Shown: positions 1-13,800 of the stretch, piece by piece | How the letters are laid out: each line of letters starts with the position of its first letter | Numbering within the stretch: position 1 is the stretch's first letter | From: Synaphobranchus kaupii | Lineage: Eukaryota > Chordata > Actinopteri > Anguilliformes > Synaphobranchidae | Direction: 5' to 3' | Assembly (NCBI GenBank): GCA_029718625.1 | Contig: CM056377.1 | Location: forward strand, 99,751,243-99,815,242 | DNA: 64,000 bases | Made by a program: the position numbers and the translations under genes | The notes under the pieces: generated by a model | The model's input: the letters and a program-made list of their open reading frames with translations, nothing else | Told to the model about the DNA's origin: nothing | Databases searched by the model: none

Positions 1-560
1 CCTGAGGGAACAAAGCAAAGGATCGCTGCATGGCCACTCATCTACGAGGCTCTTCATAATGCATGCGCGCACCTACAATTAATAACAATTTGCACAAGAA
101 TAGGTGGAGAAGTTCAGCATTTAATCATGGGCTAATTTTAGCTTTCGCTTGTGTGTCCCCTTAAAAAGAGCCTGTCCCAATAGCCTTCCTGAGCTCATTT
201 GTCCTCCGTGTGTCAGAAGAGTTCATTTTAATATAGGATTAGGCATTCATCAAAAAGTATCTCAAATTTATTATAATAAAAGATCTTTTAATCTAACAGA
301 GGTGTCTTTATGAATGGGCACACAGTTACAGGGTACACCTGAATGTAATGAGGCTAAATGATTATGCTGGACTATGTTGGAATGGTTCTCTCGCAGCACT
401 TGTAATGGGTGTGATGCTTATTTCCTGTAGTGACTGTTTTTGTCTCTCAATTTCAATTCCTGCAGTTAAGCATCTGTTAACTTAAACACTATTAGTAAAT
501 ATTTGGATAAATAAAGCTACGATTGATGCAGCAGAATCTAGATTAACTGTTTGGCACCCT
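1..560 (-). other. raver2: raver2 intron 5, 5' part of window
   Basis: This AT-rich intronic sequence runs to the left edge of the window. I see no exon, RNA gene or transposon end in it. Later raver2 exons must lie further left. Confidence 0.6.
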
Positions 561-648
561 GTACGTACATGCTTGTAAGTGTATGTATGTGTGTGTGTGT
601 GCATGCATGTGTGCTTGTGTGTATATGTGTGCGTGTGTTGTGTTTGCA

Positions 649-693
<45 letters not shown>

Positions 694-792
694 GAGTGTG
701 TGTTTGTGTGTGCAAGTGGGTGTTTGTGTGCGAGTGTATGCGTGTGTGTGTATAGTGTTTGTGTGTGCATGTGCGTGAGTGTATGTGTGCAC

Positions 793-823
<31 letters not shown>

Positions 824-962
824 AGTGTATGTGTGCATGTGCGTGTGTGAGTGTATGTGTGCACGTGCGTGTGTGAGTGTATGTGTGCATGTGCGTGTGT
901 GTGTGTGGGTGTGTGTGTGTGTGTGTGTGCCGGTGGGTGCGTGTGTGTATGTGTGTGTGTGT
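561..962 (+). repeat. TG-rich microsatellite/minisatellite array in raver2 intron 5
   Basis: About 400 bp of (TG)n is interrupted by GCATG, GCGTG and GAGTGTATG variants, with pure (TG) runs near 653-688 and 798-822. A sub-unit GTGTGAGTGTATGTGTGCAYG recurs at about 815-895. In the raver2 transcript this is a CA tract starting just after the exon 5 donor. Open frames across it (Cys-Val or His-Thr repeats) are not genes. Confidence 0.95.
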
Positions 963-976
963 AGGCAGGTGCTCAC

Positions 977-1103
977 CTCCTCGTTTGCCTCCGGCGGCCT
1001 GGTATGGCCTCATCAGCACCTGCAGGGCTGCAGGGTTACTCATGCTGCTCAGCAGCTGGGCCAGGCTGGGCTCCGGCAGCAGGCCCTTCTTGTTGCTCGA
1101 CAT
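977..1103 (-). CDS. raver2: raver2 exon 5 (post-RRM3 linker)
   Basis: This 127-bp exon starts after CCTGGCAG and ends at GAG|GTGAGC, giving 42 codons plus one base. It reads [20 protein letters not shown] and then [19 protein letters not shown]. This matches the family segment SNQKGLLPEPNPVQI that follows RRM3 in mammalian RAVER2. A CA-rich tract begins about 16 nt inside the downstream intron. Confidence 0.92.
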
Positions 1104-1159
1104 CTGCCAGGGCAACAAAATGAGTTTCATGGTGCAACAGTGTAGATAGCACATTTACA

Positions 1160-1215
<56 letters not shown>

Positions 1216-4200
1216 CACAGATCCCTGCACTGCAGTCTCTCTCAACCCTGTTGCATTTTGAGAATCTGCATATCAACAGGACAGGATGGATGTATTAGAA
1301 GCAAACTAACACATAATAAGCTTGTATTCATCATCGACAGCTCACACAGCAATATCATTTGTCAGTTCCGCCCTCACATGGCACCGGACTTCTTGCCTAT
1401 GTGACTCAAACTAGATTGTTGGTCCGATTGGTCAAAGGCAATTACATGAACACAGCCCTTTTGTGAGCGCAGATCCCATCATTAGGGCGTTCCTGATGTC
1501 CCTCCAAGACAAGCGGCTTGTTAACAGCCAAATGGAGAGCAGTGATGCTCCAGCACTCAGGGAGGAATTCTCACCATGCCCCACATACTGCAGCCTCAGG
1601 GCGAGGATGCAGGGAGGGTCACAGAAAGAGGACACCAACTCCCAAGACCCTCTTCTGTTGTGATCCTGCGGGACAGCCACAAGTGACAGCGCCGAGCCTC
1701 TGCTCCACTTCACAGTGTGCCGACAAAAGCAGGTGTCAATCAAGCAGGGACGCCACAAAATACGACCGCGGCTACAGCTGAAACGGTAGGAACAAAAAAA
1801 AAAAAATCCTTGAACTGAATTTTGGGAGGGGCCGGTGTTCGCGTCCCCGCAAAGCGGCCACCACATTAACGGGCTAGCGCCGAGCGCGCCGTCGGGTCAC
1901 AGCGAGAACTCTCGGCATCAGCTCCTTCCGAGGGAGAGACATCCTGAGAAATGTCATCTTGCGTCATTCTGTTCGGTCGGCTGTTTATTCCCCCCAGCTA
2001 CTAGCACAATGGAGCAGGATGAGAGCGGAGAGAGAGGTCCATCTGCTCATCCATTTACACACGCGCCGAATGAAAAGGGCCCTTCACAGGCGGATGGGAA
2101 AGGCCTCTCTGTAGGTTCTTCACTGAGGCTGACAGCGCTGGGGGGTTTAGGAGCTGACATGTTAATCTAATCTAGCGTTTTTAATTTGTCAGAACTGTAC
2201 TGGATTTCACAAATGGTCAACGCTGTGCATTCCTTTGTGGTGATGCAAGTGCGTCACTCCCACTGAAACGAAGCATGCAGAGAAACCGCTCTTCAGGTAG
2301 CTGGGACCTGACCTTAAGGGTAGGGATGCACAATAACATCAGGGTCATACTAGTATCAGCAGACAATAGGTTAAAAACAAACATATCAGTATTGATCATG
2401 TTCACCAGCAAAGTGTTACGGCCCCGGAGCTCACAACGGCTATGTGGAGACTCCGTAGCTTTCAAGACTCATGCTCTGTGCTTAATAATAAAGTTCAAAT
2501 ATTTTGTTATGCAAATCAAAAGTTGCATTCATTGACATCTGTGCTCATCTGATTCCTCCATAAATGTGTAAACGTGGATGCAGATAGCACTTGTGCTATA
2601 ACGCAAAATTGGCAGGCATTCTGGCATCGGCCGATAAAGCCAGTATAATAATGTTAATTGACAGAACTTCCATATTGTGCACCCCCTAGTAACCCCTTCT
2701 CAAGCACCACCTTTTTTGAACGGTTACTGTTCTTCAACCCCTTTGGCCCCAGGCATAATCCTGGTCTCTTCTGTAAGGTAACCTTTATTTTCTTTTGCCG
2801 GGATAAGTACACACACTTTGCCGCGATTCCTGTCAATCTGTGGATTTCCAGAACACATACAACGAACAGAATTATCGTTTTAATTGAGCCTGTTTTGTGT
2901 CATGTTACAAAACAAGGAACCGTTGTCGCAATAACATCGGGATAGTAAAATCATTTATAGAGAAAGAATCAGGAGTTATTACTTTCAAACGTCAAATGAA
3001 TGCAAATAAACTAAACGTGCTAGTTAAGGGGTTAAAAAATATAATTTCAAATAATTACTAATCGCACAATTGCTCCTGCATACTTTGTACAGAGCTAGAC
3101 CTGTTGCTAAGAAACTAGCTTAAAATGCTGAAAGGGACACAAAACAGTGAAAATGGCAGAGAAGATATTGTAGCCTGTGTTTCCAATCTGGAAATATGAA
3201 AACTTAGTTAGGGTGAAGAGAGAGGAATATTAAAGAACAACAGAATCTGCCTAGGGATTCCCATTTGCCAGGGATGTAATCTCAAATCTTATAAGAGCAC
3301 CTGAACACTGCACACAAAACAGGCACATTGCTTAGGATTAATCTTGGACAATACAGCTGAAACAAATGCAAACGCAATTTGAGAGGTAAGAACTAAACCG
3401 AACCAAAATTACTTAAGGGAAAATGTACTGTTGTTAAAATTTCTTTGCCTTTATCTTATGAATTTCTATCTAATCTCAACAAGAACTGTCTTCGTTTTGT
3501 TCACTCCAACAGCTGCTTGCTTTATGAATGTTATGAGAAAACTTGGATCAATCACACCAGTGTACCCTAGCTAGCTGCCACTGCGCTAATTCATTAGCCA
3601 ATACTGAGAGTTGAGCCTCCAGGGAATCTCTACAGAAATCTAGTGCAGTTGACAGTTGATGCTAGCTAGGCCAGTTGCCTACTAAAACCATCTCCAACAT
3701 AAATAAATATGGCTGTATTTATATGGCTGAAACATACAACTGGGCACATCTACAGCATCTACTATGCACTGAACTGCATGGATTGTAATGATAAATTGTT
3801 ATTGTGTGATACTGTATATGTACACTGATCTTTTGAGCACCATTATGTCAAAAGATATGGATAACCTCATGAAAACATTTATTGAATTTTTATGACTATC
3901 ATCAACAGATATCTTGAAGTTTGAGCACATTTATACATCACGCTCAATGCTGAAAGCTGTGATCCTCACTTTCACCAATGCCAAGGTACTCCTGAGTAAT
4001 ACCACACTATACTCAGTAATACTACCATACTACACTCATACTATACTACCATACTACACTCAGCAAGTCATTGTTAAAATGAACTTCCAAACTGATTGTT
4101 TTCTGGTGCCGGGGAGCTCCAACTGATATCCACTTCCCATCATTTCTGCACCAATAGGCAAAAATAACAGCATCCCTGAAGGGGAAATATTTGAAACGCT

Positions 4201-4340
4201 GTAGGACTTATTTTTATCTTGGGAACCACAGAAGTGGGTTCTATCTGAGGCAGTGCAGTCTTGTGAATACTGTAATTAAACTGCCAGTGTTCCGGCTCAT
4301 TCTGTTTGTGTGCGTGTGTGTGTGTCTGTATGTGTGTGCG

Positions 4341-4375
<35 letters not shown>

Positions 4376-4597
4376 TTGTCTGTGCGTGTGATGTGTTTGT
4401 GTGTATGTGTTTGTATGTGTGCGTGTGTGTGTGTGTCTGTATGTGTGTGCGTCCGTGTGTGTGTGTGTGCGTTTGTCTGTGCGTGTGATGTGTTTGTGTG
4501 TATGTGTTTGTATGTGTATGTGTGCGTGTGTCTGTATGTGTGTGCGTCCGTGTGTGTGTGTGTGTGTGCGTTTGTCTGTACGTGTGATGTGTTTGTA

Positions 4598-4631
<34 letters not shown>

Positions 4632-7600
4632 CGTTTGTCTGTGCGTGTGATGTGTTTGTATGTGTATGTGTGTGTGATGTGTTTGTATGTGTGCGTGTGC
4701 GTGTGTGTGCGCGTGCGTTTGTCTGTGCGTGTGATGTGTTTGTATGTGTATGTGTGTGTGATGTGTTTGTATGTGTGCGTGTGCGTGTGTGTGTGTGCGT
4801 TTGTCTGTGCGTGTGATGTGTTTGTGTGTATGTGTTTGTATGTGTATGTGTGCGTGTGTGTGTGTGTGTCTGTATGTGTGTGCGTCCGTGTGTGTGTGTG
4901 TGCGTTTGTCTGTGCGTGTGATGTGTTTGTGTGTATGTGTTTGTATGTATGTGTATGTGTGCGTGTGTCTGTATGTGTGTGCGTCCGTGTGTGTGTGTGT
5001 GTGCGTTTGTCTGTACGTGTGATGTGTTTGTATGTGTGCGTGTGTGTGTGTGTGTGTGTGTGCGTTTGTCTGTGCGTGTGATGTGTTTGTATGTGTATGT
5101 GTGTGTGATGTGTTTGTATGTGTGCGTGTGCGTGTGTGTGCGCGTGCGTTTGTCTGTGCGTGTGATGTGTTTGTATGTGTGATGTGTTTGTATGTGTGCG
5201 TGTGTGTGTGTGTGTGTGCGTGCGTTTGTCTGTGCGTGTGATGTGTTTGTATGTGTATGTGTGTGATGTGTTTGTATGTGTGCGTGTGTGCGTGTGTGCT
5301 GGCACTCACCACCCCCTGAGCTGCGATCAGGGCAGCCAGCGTGCTCCTCCCTGAGGTCCCCGGGGTGCAGAGGGACACCCGTATCTCCTGGCCCCCGATC
5401 ACCTGCCTGTCCATCTCCGTCAGCATGGCCTCCGCCTGCTCCGCCGTCTCATACTCCACCACGGCAAAGCCCCGCACGTGGCTGTCTTCATCCTGGGCCA
5501 GCTGGAGGGGGTCACACACACACACACACACACACTTATACTCTTACTCCCAACACAATGTTCCATCACAGTTCATCTGTTACTGAATGACACTTATGAT
5601 CTCTCTGGAATTAAGGGGGGGGGGGGGGAGGGGTTACTTTCTGGCAAACACACACTGCCTTACGTGTCCAGGTTTCATAAATCCCCTTCATAACTTTACG
5701 TCAGCGGATTTCTGGGGAATTCACGCTTCCCGAGCGCGAAAGGTAAATCGTGGTGGCGGAAAAGAGCTTAATTAAATCAACTGTCCATTCTCTTCTTTCG
5801 TCAAACAGGATTTAATACGGTGAACGTGAGCTCCCTGTGCCCTACACACCTGCACACAGCCTCTGCTCTTCTCGCTAAACCACGTGCAGGGAGCCGAACG
5901 GACAGGCCAGGATTACCACGTGATCTCAGTCAGTGTAGGGCCAATACTGCTGATATCGCTCATGCCCACAAACTATTCTGATTACACATCAAAGTAGGCC
6001 TAGAGCACACGGAGCTGCAGCTACCTGGCCCTGCCAGCTGTCCGGCTGACTGGCAGCTGTCTAATCTAATCTGGTTCTTTCTTCTGCCTCTGGAAGAGCC
6101 TTGAAGAGTGGAAAGGAAAGGGGCCAGCTGGTCCCAATGCCAACTGCGTATCACTTCAGATACAAGATACAATGTTCACTGTTCACTACTGGCTGAGGAG
6201 ATTTTGCAGGACCTAGAATGCAGAATCTGGCCAGTTTTTTTGATATGGTCTTGATGATTGATCTTGACTATACGTGTAAGATCTGCAGAACTTGACCCTT
6301 CTTTCAGGATAGTTACTCGCAAATGCGTGTAAAATGTCTGAAGTGCCCAGCATTTCATCCACAAAATAAAAACACAACTAAGACGCATGTTTCTCAGATC
6401 AGTCCCTTTTCTTTGTTTCAGTCACGAAGCACTTTTTTTTTTTCTCCCTTTTATTCACAGATGAAATAACTGTTAGCGTTCACACGTTGGCAGCCGCACA
6501 GTGCGACGCGATGCGATGCATCCCCCCACCCGCCACTGCCAGCAGCGCCCAAAACCTTGGGCTGAGCAGCGGGGGTCCCGCAGGCGGTCAGCATGAGCAA
6601 ACGGAGGAAACGGTCTACTGAGATGGCTGCTTAAGCAAGTGAGAACGTGCAGACCGTCTCTGCATGCTAATGCAATCTGCGCGCATTAGACAGAACATCA
6701 ATACGCCATCAGCATAAGCAAGGCTACCGGAGAGGCCCGGGGAGGGAAGGTCAGATAATGCTGTTTTTATGGTGAGGAGGTCATGCGCTAAGCTAACCAG
6801 CTCTTCCCAGAAACGCTCTTATAAAATGAAATTGCTTCTGCTTTGCCTCAGACGGAGGTCATGCCATTGAACGTTGCTTCTCAGGACCCAAGGTACGCAA
6901 TCTCATTTCCGTACCCAACATGATGCAACTGCAGTCCACAAATGGCTCGATATATACGTATATATATATATCCGGTGGAAAAGGCATTAAACTGTGTGCC
7001 AAGTCAGAGTGAAACAGTATACCGGGAATTCACGCTGTCTGGACCCAGAGAGGAAGACGGGTCGCTGACTAACAGGGCATACGCAAGAACTTCCAGGCAG
7101 TGTTTCAACGTTTCTGACGTAGTCGCACGTCCCCACTCCCCACCTCCACACACCTCCACACACACACACAGGGTGCGGCTTCCCCAGCCAGAGTTCACAA
7201 ACACAGGGCAATTGGTCCACCCGCTCGAGGTTTCTCACGCAAGGCTTAATGTGCAGAGTACAGACGTTATCCAGCGATTAAGGTGCTTTATGTGTGCATG
7301 TGTGCACAGATGCCCAAACGGGCTGGAAGGGCGCTCGTCCTCCGCTGCGCAGGCTTCGGTCCAGGACAGGCATTTGGGATAAGCATTCCCCACATGGCTC
7401 ATGTGAGATAATACATCCTCCACAGGACACACCTGTCCACCTCCATATCAACTTTACACACGCACAACAATGTTCTTCGTGCAGTGCGTTTGCATGTGTA
7501 TGTGCGAGCCTGTGTATTTCCATGTGTGTGCGTGTGTTCCAGTGTGTGGTTGTGTGTATGTGCGGCTGTGTGATTGTACGTGTATATGTGTGGGCCTGTG

Positions 7601-7797
7601 TATGTTCGCATGTGTATGTGTCTGTATGCATGTATATTTGTTTAGATGTATATGTGCGTGTGGGTTTTCATGTGTATGTGCATGTTTGTACGTGTAAGTG
7701 CATGTGTGTGCATGTGAATTTGAGTGTATGTGGTACCCATGTGTTTGTATGTGCGTGTGACATGTCTGTGTGTGTGTGTGTGTGTGTGTGTGAGACA

Positions 7798-7829
<32 letters not shown>

Positions 7830-10800
7830 CACCTGTGGGTTTATATGTGTAAGTGCATGTGTGTGCATGTGTATTTGGTACCCGTGTGTTTGTATGTGCG
7901 TGTGCGCGTGACATGTCTGTGTGTGTCTGTGTGTGTGTGTTTGTGCACCTGTGGGTTTGTACGTGTAAGTGCATGTGTGTGCATGTGTATTTGAGTGTAT
8001 GTGGTACCCATGTGTTTGTATGTGCGTGTGCGCGTGACATGTCTGTGTGTGTCTGTGTGTGTGTGTTTGTGCACCTGTGGGTTTGTACGTGTAAGTGCAT
8101 GTGTGTGCATGTGTATTTGAGCGTATGTGGTACCCATATGTTTGTATGTGCGTGTGCGCGTGACATGTCTGTGTGTGTGTGTTTGTGCACCTGTGGGTTT
8201 GTACGTGTAAGTGCATGTGTGTGCATGTGTATTTGAGTGTATGTGGTACCCATGTGTTTGTATGTGCGTGTGCGCGTGACATGACTGTGTGTGTGCGTGA
8301 CATGTCTGTGTGTGTGCGCCTGTGGGTTTGTACGCGTATGTGCGGGTTTGTACGCGTATGCGCGCCTGTGGGTTTGTACACGTATGTGCATGTGTGGGTT
8401 TGTATTGTACGTGTATGTGCCTGTGTGGGTTTGTATTGTACGCGTATGTGCGTGTGTGGGTTTGTATTGTACGTGTATGTGCGGGTTTGTACGCGTGTGT
8501 GCGCCTGTGGGTTTGTACGCATATGCGCGCCTGTGGGTTTGTACGCATATGCGCGCCTGTGGGTTTGTACACGTATGTGCGTGTGTGGGTGGGTTTGTAT
8601 TGTACGTGTATGTGCGTATGTGGGTTTGTATTGTACGTGTATGGGTTTGTACGCGTGTGCGCGCCTGTGGGTTTGTATTGTACGTGTATGTGCGTGTGGG
8701 TTTGTACGCGTGTGCGCGCCTGTGGGTTTGTACGCGTATGTGCGCCTGTGGGTTTGTACGCGTATGTGCGTGTGTGCGCCTGTGGGTTTGTTCGGCAGGC
8801 ACTGTGAAAAAGCGCACATTTAGACTGCCTCCCTCAGCCTGGCTGAGCTCCATGTGTGATGGATGGATCTGCATGCGGAAGACAGACGAGCAGCTCGACG
8901 CGGTTCTGTGTGGGAGTACGAACAGCCCTTAAAAGCAGTCGAGAGCATGACTAACGGCACTGCACTCAGAGATGGGCCTAAAGCCCACTTACACCCAGAT
9001 ATTAACCAGAAACCGATCGATACTGCACCACACATCTTACCATGCACTGCCCTGCTGTCCACCTACAATAAGCCCTCAACAGAAAGCTCTCTACAGCTAC
9101 TGACTGATAAACCTTTTTCTCCTCTTTTCTTTCCAGGCTACAAAGATTTCAGTTACTTTAGCCAATGACAAAGCGCAGAGCATGGAGTTCTTTCAGGGAG
9201 CAAGAGAACAGAAAGAGCTCTGAATCCATGCCAGTGTCGACAGCGCCAGTGCCTCCATGACACGTTCAACCAGGAATGATGTCACGGGTTCAGTTTTTCC
9301 AGTGTTTACACTTGGCAGAAACTTTCCTACGCAGGCGAACAGTTGAGGCTGTCAGGAGACGCATCGAGGGAGAGATATCAGGTCCTGGACATAAGTCCGT
9401 TATACAGCACAGTGATAGAATGATGGAAAATAATTAATTAAGTTGTGCCTATGGCCTTTTGCTGCAGGCAGAAGCATCATTAGACAATCCTGAGTGATCA
9501 CAGTCAAAGCGGCCGTTAGATTATTTTCTCCTCAAACATGCAGTTGTGCTCTGCCTATTGTCTTGGTGTTTGTCCCTGATTTTCTGCCCACCGTCCCCCT
9601 TGTGCCTTTGTAAATGACAGGCAGTGAAAGGCCCCTTCACCTCAGACACAGAGACATGTCAAACTGGCAAAGGTCGCCCTTTGACCTCAGAGAGCGAGAA
9701 CGATGCTTCGGTTTGAGACACCCAAACCCTTTGGGGCGTGACGGTGGCGGATGACCGTGTCATCGGAACGGGCCGTCCAGAGTGGCAGATTTTGGAGCAG
9801 CACGCCGAAGCCGGGCGAGAGGGACAGAGCGGCTGTCCGGGAAAACGTTCTGACAAACGGAACGCCGATGTCAGGAGGCGGGGTGACCCGTCCGGGACAT
9901 GACCCTAGAACTCTCAATCCCACATCTTGTGCATGCAAAGTTCTTGAAACATTTTAACAGTGCAAAAAAAAAAAAAAGTGCCAAACACACAATTTCTTCA
10001 ACAAAAAAAAAGCAGTTGCATCATCTGTAGATAAAAACCTTATAATGGCTAAAATATTGCCATGAACAGACACATCACCAAACTGCTAAAGGTTCAGGCA
10101 TGTACTTGGGTATGTAAATAATGTTTCAATATAGAAACAGTTCAGGCTTTACATAATTAAAAGATAAACGGGTTAATCTAGAACATTGCTATTAAAAGCT
10201 GAGTTGAGGCTTTGATTCCATAGGGTTTAGCTTTAATGCCTTGGTGAATACAGTTCACAGTATAAATTAGTCCAACTCATTTAATATAGTCTATTCGGGA
10301 ATGTTTAAATAATATTTAAAATGTGCGAAAAAAAATATTTTTTCCCATCTTTTAATTAACGATTCTAATTTCTATGACAGAGAAACAGCATATTAAAACA
10401 ACTGCAGATGTTGTCTTTTTCTCATGCTGTCCATTTAGAGCATGACACTAGCCTGTGTTTATCAGTCGTGCCAACATTTAAAAAACTGTCGTCAGCTAAA
10501 TTGGAAATTATTCATGCATTAGACAATCCAAGTCACAATTCTGCTGCAGAAATGTGACTGCGTTTTTATGTTAGGTGTCAATAATGACAGGCTGTTCCGT
10601 TCTTTGGAAACAGTATTTTATTTGGGGGGGGTAAGGGGGGGGAGTTAATGCAGTACACGGTCTAAGAGATATTTCCATAACCAAACAGCTCAACATAGGA
10701 TTTACCACTTTTACCAATGATGCTTAACACACAGTTATAATAATGATAATAATAATATATTCCATTTATATAGCGCTTCTCATTTGCGGGGGCAGATCTC

Positions 10801-13800
10801 AAAGTGCTTTACAGTAAAAACAAGAAATATATAGTAAAAGTAAAAAAAAATAATTAATAAATAAATACATGAAAAAAATTGTTTGCAACATTTAGGCTAT
10901 TAGGCTAAAACCAGAAAATGTCCAAACGTAAAAATTTGCTTCATTAACTTTAATTCTAAGTTTTTCCGATGAGCAGGGAATGGAGTTCAAGCTGTCACTT
11001 TCCTGCAATGAGGCCTAACCTTCTGCACATTAAACTGATGCTATGCAGTTGCATTCCACTTTCATTTCACTGTTTGAATGGATAAATATGCAGTGAGGGC
11101 AACAGGGGAAAAAATTGTGTTTTTTTCCAAGCACGAAAATTATGTAACGGAATGTATTTTTTTACAGTATTATTTGTAATGTGGCTACAACTGACTCAAT
11201 AAGGCAGCGCAATAAGGCAGCGAGACAAGTACACAGCCTTTGACATAAAGGCGCACAACCAAACACCTCACCATTAATTACTAATAGTCCTGTTTCAAAT
11301 AGCTTTTCATAATTACCGTGCTTTTCCAAAGTCCAGTCAATTAGCAGCAGATCCATTCAATTTTGAATGCATCATTTAACTTCATCATTAATCTGTGGTG
11401 CTAAAAGAAGAGCTGTCAGGGAACTTCGTTTGAGCCTCGTCTGTAGAACAAATTGAAAACAGCAATGAAATGACTCATTTTTTCCCCCCCGGATTAGCCA
11501 TCTGACAGTAAATCGTTGTCACTTTGACAGCCGTTGTCACAGTAACACCGTGTTTTCACTGACCAGACTTGTTTATCTGGCCAAAACCATGACCGCGCAG
11601 AACCATTGAAAATTTCTTAAAAAGACTGTTTGCATTTGATGCATTTACACAAGCAACTATTCTATCGGAACAAGAGGTCAAGTGGCCGTTGGTCAGCTCG
11701 TATATCGACAAGCTAATATGGCGTGTGAGAGCTGCAACGCTCCTTGACACGTGTATTTGTTTGTGTGGAGACTGAAGGAGGGAGCGAATATTATGCTGCT
11801 CATCTACATTATTTTGCGAACACCCGTCTGCTGTTTATTGGCTACTGTTGTCGTACCCAATTCCGGCGAAATTAAACAAGTTACTGTTAACCGATCGGCC
11901 GCATCATTGAATGTAGCGTCCCGGGCTACGCGGGTACAGTGCACCTCCCTCCGGTCTCCATGTTCACAGTATCAGCAGCGCATCGACGGAACAGCTGATT
12001 AAATCTGCGCTACACCTACAGCATGTGAATGGAGCTGCTCATTATGGGGCTGCTGTGGACGGTTTTCATGTACTGGCAGTCATGCGGTGTCACAAAATAT
12101 GCAGCTATTCCTGTACTCCACGTTAGCTCACAGGAAGCCTGTGCTTTTGAATATGAAGCAAACACCAGCCAGTGTCTCACTCCATGTCATGAAATAGAAT
12201 AACATCCATTTTAAACCACAGTGAGGTGACTGTACTGAAGGCCGGTCCCAGCCCAGGTATCCATGGGCATAATGTAAACAGGACCAAAAAAAACAAAAAC
12301 TTTACACTCACGATTAGCTATAATAAGGCTAGTGTAAACAAAACATAAGTCAAAGTCTGTTATGCATGGAATTTGGAACTGTGTTTTGAGCAACTATTTC
12401 AAACTATTAGCTTGCTTGTTCTGAGTGACCTTACATGCATTTTCTCATAAATCATGGTTAAGGCGTCCACAAGCAAGATAACACCATTAGAACACCTTTC
12501 GACTATTCAGAATGCATTATTTATCCAAACTCTGCTCAAGGTTGTTACGTCCTTCACAAAACAGTACACCAAACATACAAATTCAGTCGAGCGGATGCTG
12601 ACTTTGCTCAGCTAAAAATAGTATATCAGCTGTCAATCACAGAAGCTTATCTGGCTGATAACAATTCTGCCTCTCAGCAAAAAGGAAGTGGACCAAACAA
12701 CCAGGAGTTCAATGGAAATTAGGAGATTATGACATTCAGTACTTCAGATATTTACATTGTAAGCACACAAATTCTGCCAGACCTAAGAAAATTTCAATTA
12801 AAACAATGTAGGAGGGTGAATGACGTGGTACATTCTGACAAAGTAAAGCACCCGTCAGTGTGTATGAAGCCGTTTAGCCAGAAGTGCACGGAGGCACGGG
12901 GTCATAAGATGGAGCCCCACCTCCAGAGGCATTGTGGGACAGGCCAGGCCTGTCGCAGCACAGAAACACAAGGCGTCCTGACGGGGGGGTTTGTGACACG
13001 GCGCAGTGGGAGGGAACACCGCAAGAGGGGAACGCAAGAGAAAAACTCCCGCTTACGCAACGCAGTACGCTGTCAAGAATCCAGACTCAACACAGCTAGC
13101 CAACACTCCAGAACGACGAAAGAGGAAAAAAAAAAAAATGTTTGTTGATTATGTGGCTTTCACACTCCACAATTCAGTGGCATGTTACTGTGGATTTTGT
13201 TGCCATGGGTTACTCAACTTCTCAAACTCCAGACTTTTTTTCCACAAAGGACGTGCTTCAAACACTCTCGCAGGTGACTCATTTAGCGTGTTTAACATCT
13301 CTGAAAATCTACTGCGTCGGCAGCCTATCGTACAAAGCAAGGGGCATTCCCTGTTGCGTTTCTGAAAGAGTAATCGAGGGCTGATCTCATGAACCCTGAC
13401 TCCTTCACTTTCCCACCGTCACAGTGTTACACTTTCAGGGTTATGGCGTTATCGCTCAGTGGCAAGAATCTCTAAAAAATGGCGTTTTATAGCTATGGGA
13501 ACAGGAAGTGGAAAATGGGACGCTTTGACAGGTACTTGAACTCAGCGCTTGGTGCTGAAGAGAGCAGTCTTAGACACAAGACACAGACGCGGTGACTGCA
13601 GGATTTCTCCCCCCCCGCCCCAACAGGAATTTACAGCCTCGGGTCAGAGTCAGCTGCTGCTGGAACACCGACCACAATCTGTTCTAACCGGGCCCGCTTC
13701 ACTCTCCTGCAAGGCATCATGGGGGTTTTATTGATCCCCGTCCTCTCTGCTGGCAAATGTGCTTGAAATAATGCACGTAGGAAAGACGAGAGGCTGGGAG

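Noticed and set aside
482..1154. His-Thr and Cys-Val open frames across the TG array
   Set aside because: They translate a dinucleotide repeat in several frames on both strands. Only the 977-1103 part is a real exon.
4140..5531. 463-codon minus-strand frame
   Set aside because: It is raver2 exon 4 read through its donor into the CA-rich array; the HTHT repeat part is intronic.
7642..8874. 410- and 383-codon minus-strand frames
   Set aside because: They are entirely minisatellite, open in several frames because the unit lacks stop codons.
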